49,998 bases of DNA from Chitinimonas sp. BJB300 (GTDB lineage Bacteria > Pseudomonadota > Gammaproteobacteria > Burkholderiales > Chitinimonadaceae). Below the pieces are notes generated by a model, which saw only the letters and a list, made by a program, of their open reading frames with translations, ran no database searches and had not been told where the DNA came from. The DNA lies in contig NZ_PDZH01000015.1 of assembly GCF_002735695.1 (NCBI RefSeq), positions 1-49,998 on the forward strand, in the 5' to 3' direction. This document shows, piece by piece, positions 43,538 through 49,998 of this stretch; position 1 is the first letter of the stretch; each line of letters starts with the position of its first letter. Position numbers and translations under genes: made by a program.

Positions 43538-43995
43538 TTACCCAGCTTGTCGCCAAAGTTGACCAACAGCACGCCGACCACCACCAATAACGCACCCAAA
43601 AGGCGTGGTGTTGATAACGCCCGCGTCGCCAAGCCCAGCCAGCCGAATTGGTCAAACAGAAGTGAGATCAGAATCTGGCCGCTGATAATCAACGACACCA
43701 TGGCAGCGACACCAATACGCGGGGCCAGCAAGGTGGTGCCAAATACAAAGGCCGCCCCCATCACCCCGCCTGTAAAGTGCCACCATGAGGCTTGGCTTAA
43801 CCCTGCCAAACCTTGCCAGCGTTGGCCCGTAATCAGGGCAAGGATACCCAGCGTAGCGGTACCCACAGCAAAGGAAATAAATGCCGCCAGCACGGTGCTG
43901 CCGCCGATCAAGCCTTTGAGCTGATTATTAATAGCCGCCTGTAATGGCACCACACAGCCGATGGTGAAAGCAAAAAGAAAGTAAAAAGCCGACAT
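43534..43995 (-). CDS. DMT-type transporter, YdcZ/DUF606 family
   Basis: 153 aa, half the size of two-domain DMT transporters. Five hydrophobic helices, with FTIGCVVPLQAAINNQLKGL and WWHFTGGVMGAAFVFGTTLL as in DUF606 proteins; such proteins usually act as dimers. Substrate unknown. ATG 43995 has GGGAACAAG upstream; an in-frame start at 44034 adds an Asn/Pro-rich stretch and is unlikely. Confidence 0.85.
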   Translation of the reverse strand: MSAFYFLFAFTIGCVVPLQAAINNQLKGLIGGSTVLAAFISFAVGTATLGILALITGQRWQGLAGLSQASWWHFTGGVMGAAFVFGTTLLAPRIGVAAMVSLIISGQILISLLFDQFGWLGLATRALSTPRLLGALLVVVGVLLVNFGDKLGK

Positions 43996-44082
43996 CTTGT
44001 TCCCATTCGGGTTGGGGGGACTTTCAAGCGACACTGCCTGATTAACCTATTTGACAGCGAAACAGCGCTTGCAAACCCAGAT

Positions 44083-45996
44083 CTATCCTAACGATGGGTC
44101 GTAAAGCACGACACGGTTACGGCCTGCTCGCTTGGCAGCATACAAGGCCTGATCTGCTTGTTTGATCAACAACGTCAAATCCGTCGTTTCCACCTGTAAA
44201 CAAGCGCACCCTATACTCATGGTGACTATCAATTCGCAACCGCTCTTCAGGCGGATAGGCGTCTCTGCAACCCGCTGGCGTAGGCGCTCTGCGTTATAAA
44301 CGATGCCGCTATCCGGCTCCTCTGGCAGCAACACGCAAAACTCTTCGCCCCCCATACGACCGAACAAATCCGTTTCACGTAGCTGCCGCTGTATCCGCTG
44401 GCATAACACCTGCAATACCTCGTCGCCAACGTCATGACCGTACGTGTCGTTTACATGCTTGAAGTGATCGATGTCAAGCATCAATACCCCTAATGGACGC
44501 TGATAGCGGGCCGCCCGCTGCCATTCCACCATGGCGCGCTCCATGAAGTAACCTCGGTTCGCAATACCGGTAAGTGGATCCATCGTGGCCTTGAGCCAAA
44601 GCGATTCTTGTTCGGACTTTCGCGCTGAAATATCGCCAAGCGTCAGGAAATAGACCGACTCATCCGTATAGACAATCAACGAACCCGACACCGCCGCCCA
44701 GAAGGGCTCCTGATTGGGACGCAAAAGCTTGATTTCGTAATCGGTCAGCGACTGTTTTTCAATGAGTTGCTGGATGACTTCCGCATGCTGTTCCGCCTGC
44801 ACACAAAGCGAAGAGAGTAGCTGCCCTGCCAACACGTCGCTTGGCTGGCCACATAACTGCGCCGCAGCCTCGTTGGCGACCAAAATCATGTTGTCGCGCG
44901 CACGTACCAATAGAATCGGGCGCGACAATGTCTCCAATGCGCGCAGGATATGCTCATCATGGGCTTGCAACCTTTGCTGGCTTGCCAATACCGCCAAAGC
45001 CAACTGGGATTCACGCCAGCCGCGCCATAACATCACGACAGAAAACAGTGCCAATAAGAGAAAAATAGCGACATACGCTGCCGCCTTCATGCGCCAGTCA
45101 CTAAAGCGCTGTTTTTCCGACAGCCCCACCATGACGACAAAAGGAAAATTATCGAGCCGATAGAAGCTATAGCCACGCTCCACGCCATCCAATTGCAGTG
45201 CCTTTACACCGTAATCGCTGCTTTGCCCGGCCATCCATGCCTTCAGCATCTCCGCATCTGCCGTCAGTTTCCCTTCTACGCCAGCTGCCGTAGGAAAAAG
45301 GCCGACAATCTGCATATTGCTGTCGTAGAGAATAAAGTTGCTATTGCTTTGGGGGTTCAGCCGTCGCACCAGCTGCTCGAAAAGCTCTAACTTGACCAGC
45401 CCTGTCACCAACCCTGCCGGACGCGGACCGGGACCGGGCACCCTCCTGACCATAAGAAATGCCTGCGCCTTTTCCTGATACATCGCAAAAGGCGCGGAAA
45501 AAGCCGCCTTATCGCTATGGGCTGTAAGCAACTGCCGGAAGAATTGCTGCAACTTGTCATCTACCGTCAACAGCTCTTTACGCGTCAGCGCACGGCCACC
45601 ATCCGGTTGAATAAAAGCAAGGCTGGCCACCTGGGGCAGCGTTGTCAGCTTCTCTCTCAATACCTGACTGAGCTCGGCTGTCTGCGCGCTTGATAGGGAT
45701 TCCAACCGAGCCAGCACCGCGGGGTCGGCTTTACCTGCCAAGTCGCGTAAGACGAGGTCCGTGGCCCTGAATGCACCTTCCAGTTGTTCCTTGAGTAATT
45801 GCGCAATGCTCTGCGAGGCGACCCGGGCGTTCTGCCGGGTTTCCATAAAGGAGCTGCGCAGCTCCCAGACGATGAGCACCGCGAGTACGCTCAGCACACC
45901 AGCCAGCCACACCAGCAGTATGCGACGAGCGCACAGGAAATCCTGCCAACCCGGGTTTTCGGTATGGACAGGCGTTTCGGAAGGCGGCTGAAGCAT
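44083..45996 (-). CDS. Membrane diguanylate cyclase (Cache-PAS-GGDEF)
   Basis: 637 aa from ATG 45996, with AGGGA upstream. A first membrane helix (~27-45), a periplasmic sensor region of the double-Cache type (~50-300), a second helix (~305-325), a PAS domain (~345-455, LSRPILLVRARDNMILVANE) and a GGDEF domain (~465-630). The active site is GGEEF, and RETD lies exactly five residues upstream, so both catalysis and the product-inhibition site are intact. It makes cyclic di-GMP in response to an unknown external signal. A phosphodiesterase is encoded nearby at 41963. Confidence 0.93.
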   Translation of the reverse strand: MLQPPSETPVHTENPGWQDFLCARRILLVWLAGVLSVLAVLIVWELRSSFMETRQNARVASQSIAQLLKEQLEGAFRATDLVLRDLAGKADPAVLARLESLSSAQTAELSQVLREKLTTLPQVASLAFIQPDGGRALTRKELLTVDDKLQQFFRQLLTAHSDKAAFSAPFAMYQEKAQAFLMVRRVPGPGPRPAGLVTGLVKLELFEQLVRRLNPQSNSNFILYDSNMQIVGLFPTAAGVEGKLTADAEMLKAWMAGQSSDYGVKALQLDGVERGYSFYRLDNFPFVVMVGLSEKQRFSDWRMKAAAYVAIFLLLALFSVVMLWRGWRESQLALAVLASQQRLQAHDEHILRALETLSRPILLVRARDNMILVANEAAAQLCGQPSDVLAGQLLSSLCVQAEQHAEVIQQLIEKQSLTDYEIKLLRPNQEPFWAAVSGSLIVYTDESVYFLTLGDISARKSEQESLWLKATMDPLTGIANRGYFMERAMVEWQRAARYQRPLGVLMLDIDHFKHVNDTYGHDVGDEVLQVLCQRIQRQLRETDLFGRMGGEEFCVLLPEEPDSGIVYNAERLRQRVAETPIRLKSGCELIVTMSIGCACLQVETTDLTLLIKQADQALYAAKRAGRNRVVLYDPSLG

Positions 45997-46063
45997 TGCA
46001 CGGTCCCTGCAATTCAAGGTTTGCGCTGCCGATTATAGGTTTTGACAAGAAGCTTGGCTGGGC

Positions 46064-46089
46064 AAAGAAAAGGGCCAGTAGACTGGCCC
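46064..46089 (-). terminator. Terminator after hemB
   Basis: On the minus strand GGGCCAG-TCTA-CTGGCCC is a perfect 7-bp hairpin followed by TTTTCTTT. It lies 25 bp past the hemB stop. Confidence 0.85.
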
Positions 46090-46113
46090 ATAACACTAGG
46101 ACTAGCTGTTTAC

Positions 46114-47593
<1,480 letters not shown>

Positions 47594-47597
<4 letters not shown>

Positions 47598-48982
47598 CCT
47601 TCCAGCCGGGCACGGGCACGGATAATCGCCATCTTTACCTGCCGGGGCGCAGTACCGCCAATATGATCACGGCTGGCCAACGCCCCCTCTGGCGTCAGTA
47701 CAGTGAACACGTCCATACCAATCAAGGGCGAGAAGGTGCCAAGCTCAACCATGCTCAGCTCTTCGAGGTCCTTGCGCTGCTCGCTGGCGTAACGCACCGC
47801 CAGTGCTACAGCCTCATGTGCATCGCGGAAGGGCAAACCTTTCTTGACCAGGTAGTCCGCAAGGTCTGTTGCCGTGGCGTAGCCTTGTTTGACCGCGCGA
47901 CGCATTGCCTCAGGCTTCACCACGACACCTCGCATCATGTCAGCAACGATGCGCAGAGTGGCTGTCAGTGTATCCACCGTGTCGAACAAGGGTTCCTTGT
48001 CTTCCTGATTATCCTTGTTGTAAGCCAGCGGCTGGCCTTTCATCAGGGTCAGGAGGGCAACTAGATGGCCATTGACGCGTCCGGTCTTCCCACGCACCAG
48101 CTCCGGCACATCTGGGTTCTTCTTCTGCGGCATGATGGAAGAACCCGTGCAGTAACCATCGCTCATGTCGATAAAACCAAAGCGGGGGTTCATCCATAAC
48201 ACCAGCTCTTCCGACAGCCGCGACAGATGCGTCATGATCAATGCAGCGGCGGCGGTGAACTCAATAGCGAAGTCGCGGTCGGAAACGGCGTCGAGTGAAT
48301 TGAAGCAAACTTCGTCAAAACTAAGCTGGCGCGCCACGTATTCACGGTCTATAGGGTAGCTGGTACCCGCCAAGGCAGCGGCGCCCAGTGGCAATCGGTT
48401 GACGCGCTTGCGCGTATCAACCAGCCGCTCGACGTCACGCGACAACATTTCCACATAAGCCAAGATGTGATGACCAAACGTAATGGGCTGTGCCACTTGC
48501 AGATGCGTAAAACCCGGCATCACGGTGTCGACATTGGCTTCCGCCAGGTCAAGCAACGCCTCTTGCAGGTCACGCGCCAGTTCAATCAGGATATCGATCT
48601 CGTGACGCAGCCAAAGGCGGATATCCGTCGCCACCTGGTCATTCCGGCTACGGCCGGTATGCAAGCGTTTACCCGCATCGCCAATCAGGTCAGTGAGGCG
48701 CTTCTCGATATTCATATGAACATCTTCAAGATCAACCGACCATACGAAGTTTTCCGAACGAATATCTGCGAGTATCTTACCCATGCCATCGGTAATGGCG
48801 GCCAGGTCGGCATCGCTGAGCACACCGACCTTGTTGAGCATCTGAGCATGCGCTAGCGAACCTTGGATATCGAATTCAGCCAGGCGCTTATCAAAAAAAA
48901 CGGAGGCGGTATAGCGCTTGACCAATTCAGCAACCGGCTCGGAAAAGCGGCCAGACCAAGCTTTGGGGGAGGCGTCTTGCAT
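47594..48982 (-). CDS. argH: Argininosuccinate lyase
   Basis: Last step of arginine synthesis: splits argininosuccinate to arginine and fumarate. 462 aa from ATG 48982 (a TTG five codons earlier is also open). The N-terminal [38 protein letters not shown], the catalytic His region in [18 protein letters not shown] and the signature [20 protein letters not shown] are all present. It leads the argH/elaA-like/hemB unit, with a good -10 box upstream. Confidence 0.97.
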
Positions 48983-49014
48983 GAACGCAGATTCCAATAT
49001 GGGATGATGGCGCG

Positions 49015-49020
49015 ATTATA
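49015..49020 (-). promoter_or_regulatory. -10 box of the argH promoter
   Basis: A consensus TATAAT on the minus strand, 33 bp before the argH ATG. The matching -35 position (about CTGCGA) is poor, so activation or an extended contact may be needed. Confidence 0.45.
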
Positions 49021-49077
49021 AGGGATCGGTACTTTTGTCGCAGCGCGACAAGTAAGCGACGGTTCAGCATGCGCCGC

Positions 49078-49083
49078 TATAAT
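49078..49083 (+). promoter_or_regulatory. -10 box for the SPOR-domain gene
   Basis: A consensus TATAAT 45 bp before the ATG at 49128, divergent from the argH promoter. No clear -35. Confidence 0.4.
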
Positions 49084-49127
49084 GCGTCGATTCGCGCGGC
49101 ACCAGCCACGCAGCAACAGGGCAAAAC

Positions 49128-49769
49128 ATGAGCAAGGACTACAAACAGAGCAGTCGTAAAAGCAGCAGCACTCGCCGTAGCAGTGGGGGAAGCAGTTCGG
49201 TATTCGCCGGCCTCCTGATCGGCTTGTGCCTCGGTATCGCAATTGCGGTAGCTGCCGCGCTCTACCTGAACAAAACACCCAATCCATTTGCCAGCCCGGC
49301 GTCAAAGAACACACCCCCAAAGGTAGAAGCACAGCCACCCGAGCCGGAAATTATGCAACCGCCAGGGCAAGCCAAGTCAACCACGACAACGCCGGCCGTA
49401 CCACCTACGCCAGCCAAATCCCAGGGCGACCGCTTTGACTTCTACACCATGTTGCCTGAGCTTGGCGGCGACCCCAAGCCCAAACCACCTGTTGCCAAAG
49501 CACCTGATGCTACTCCTCCGGCAACGGTTGCGCCGCCAAAGGGCACTTATTTGCAGGCGGGGGCATTTCAAAATGAAACAGATGCCGATAATCTGAAGGC
49601 CAAACTGGCCCTGGTTGGTGTTGAAGCCAACATCCAAACAGCTGACATAACCGGCAAAGGGGTGATTCACCGGGTACGCATCGGCCCTCTGACCAGTCCT
49701 GAAGACATTGACCGCATACACGCGCAACTCAAGGTCAACGGCATCGATTCCAGTCTGGTTAAGCAGTAA
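49128..49769 (+). CDS. SPOR-domain protein, FtsN-like
   Basis: 213 aa. A short basic cytoplasmic N-terminus rich in Ser, Arg and Lys is followed by one membrane helix (~25-46), a Pro-rich linker with DFYTMLPEL near 104-112, and a C-terminal SPOR domain (~140-213; GTYLQAGAFQNETDADNLKA, RVRIGPL). SPOR domains bind denuded septal glycans, and the order matches FtsN-like division proteins. Whether it is the essential FtsN cannot be told. It is divergent from argH. Confidence 0.9.
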   Translation: MSKDYKQSSRKSSSTRRSSGGSSSVFAGLLIGLCLGIAIAVAAALYLNKTPNPFASPASKNTPPKVEAQPPEPEIMQPPGQAKSTTTTPAVPPTPAKSQGDRFDFYTMLPELGGDPKPKPPVAKAPDATPPATVAPPKGTYLQAGAFQNETDADNLKAKLALVGVEANIQTADITGKGVIHRVRIGPLTSPEDIDRIHAQLKVNGIDSSLVKQ

Positions 49770-49873
49770 ACACCTGGCGCACAATCCAAGCAATAAACCG
49801 CTGCGGGGTCCGTGCCCCGCCGGAAAAGCGCATGGGCTATAGATTGTGGGCAGGTTCGCAACGGTTTTAAGAA

Positions 49874-49888
49874 CTGATGTTACGCAGT
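49874..49888. repeat. Left terminal inverted repeat of the right-edge IS
   Basis: CTGATGTTACGCAGT, the exact reverse complement of 113-127. It contains the stop codon of the transposase on the minus strand (TAA at 49882-49880). Confidence 0.75.
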
Positions 49889-49998
49889 AGCTGCGAGAAG
49901 CAGCTGTAACTGATCATAAGCCGCGCGGGAGGCGTTGATCAGTAACTTGCGGCAAAGTGCGAATGGGTTCTTCTGCGTCTTGATGCTCAGGCATTCAA
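49880..49998 (-). CDS. Transposase, C-terminal fragment (cut by window edge)
   Basis: The final 38 codons of a minus-strand gene entering from the right edge: ECLSIKTQKNPFALCRKLLI and on to LLLAATA, then TAA inside the terminal repeat. This resembles the C-terminal helix of IS4/IS701-like DDE transposases, where such K/R- and L-rich tails follow the catalytic Glu. It is probably a second copy of the element whose start is at 1-92, in the same orientation. Confidence 0.65.
   Translation of the reverse strand, partial: ECLSIKTQKNPFALCRKLLINASRAAYDQLQLLLAATA

Noticed and set aside
49789-49830. Terminator after the SPOR-domain gene
   Set aside because: GCGGGG and CCCCGC form a stem, but no T-run follows, so an intrinsic terminator is not supported.

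Overview
This window looks like chromosomal DNA of a betaproteobacterium, most likely Neisseriales-like and possibly chitin-degrading. The evidence is the product set and order (ispE / tRNA-Gln / prs / rplY / pth / ychF; hemC / hemD-hemX fusion / hemY; thrB / DUF2782 / LOG / polA), a YggX protein that reads like those of Neisseria, and a chitin-active AA10 polysaccharide monooxygenase. This is inferred from remembered protein families; no database search was possible, so the genus is not assigned. Almost everything is core metabolism.

Layout. 1-127: start of a minus-strand transposase and its terminal repeat. 257-2742: argB, a two-CBS-domain protein and a HAD nucleotidase. 2876-5409: the methionine importer metN-metI-metQ. 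5410-5600: a hairpin-rich non-coding stretch ending in a strong terminator. 5641-10909: a QueD-like enzyme, then a minus-strand series of mutM, a dynamin-like GTPase, an H-NS protein and a VanZ-like membrane protein. 10989-17913: TPR lipoprotein, lolB, ispE, tRNA-Gln, prs, rplY, pth and ychF. 18120-21079: yggX, ppk1 and sixA. 21153-25576 (minus): the haem block hemC, hemD-hemX and hemY, plus a DUF2214 membrane protein. 25860-27194: dgt.

27195-30551 is the only accessory-looking stretch: a frameshifted ABC substrate-binding protein gene, the remains of an IS5-like transposase, and the AA10 chitin monooxygenase. 30722-38374 returns to core genes: mtgA, an ECF sigma/zinc-finger anti-sigma pair, thrB, a DUF2782 protein, a LOG-family protein, polA and an alpha/beta hydrolase. 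38744-46017 holds uppP, a YjgN-like membrane protein with an M48 protease, an HD-GYP protein, a YkgJ cysteine-cluster protein, a YdcZ transporter and a GGDEF protein. 46114-49769 holds hemB, an ElaA-like acetyltransferase, argH and a SPOR-domain protein. The last 125 bases are the 3' end of a second copy of the same kind of transposase as at base 1.

The most interesting non-gene signals are these. (i) A family of ~143-bp, end-to-end palindromic intergenic elements with shared AGAACCTGT termini has four copies in two sequence types, and two copies begin on a stop codon. (ii) Three tandem copies of TGGTGCC shift the frame of a substrate-binding protein gene; two copies would restore it. (iii) Terminator-like hairpins sit directly before the ribosome-binding sites of prs and metN. 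(iv) Matching 15-bp insertion-sequence ends lie at both edges of the window. I found no CRISPR array, phage, or clearly new defence or biosynthetic system.
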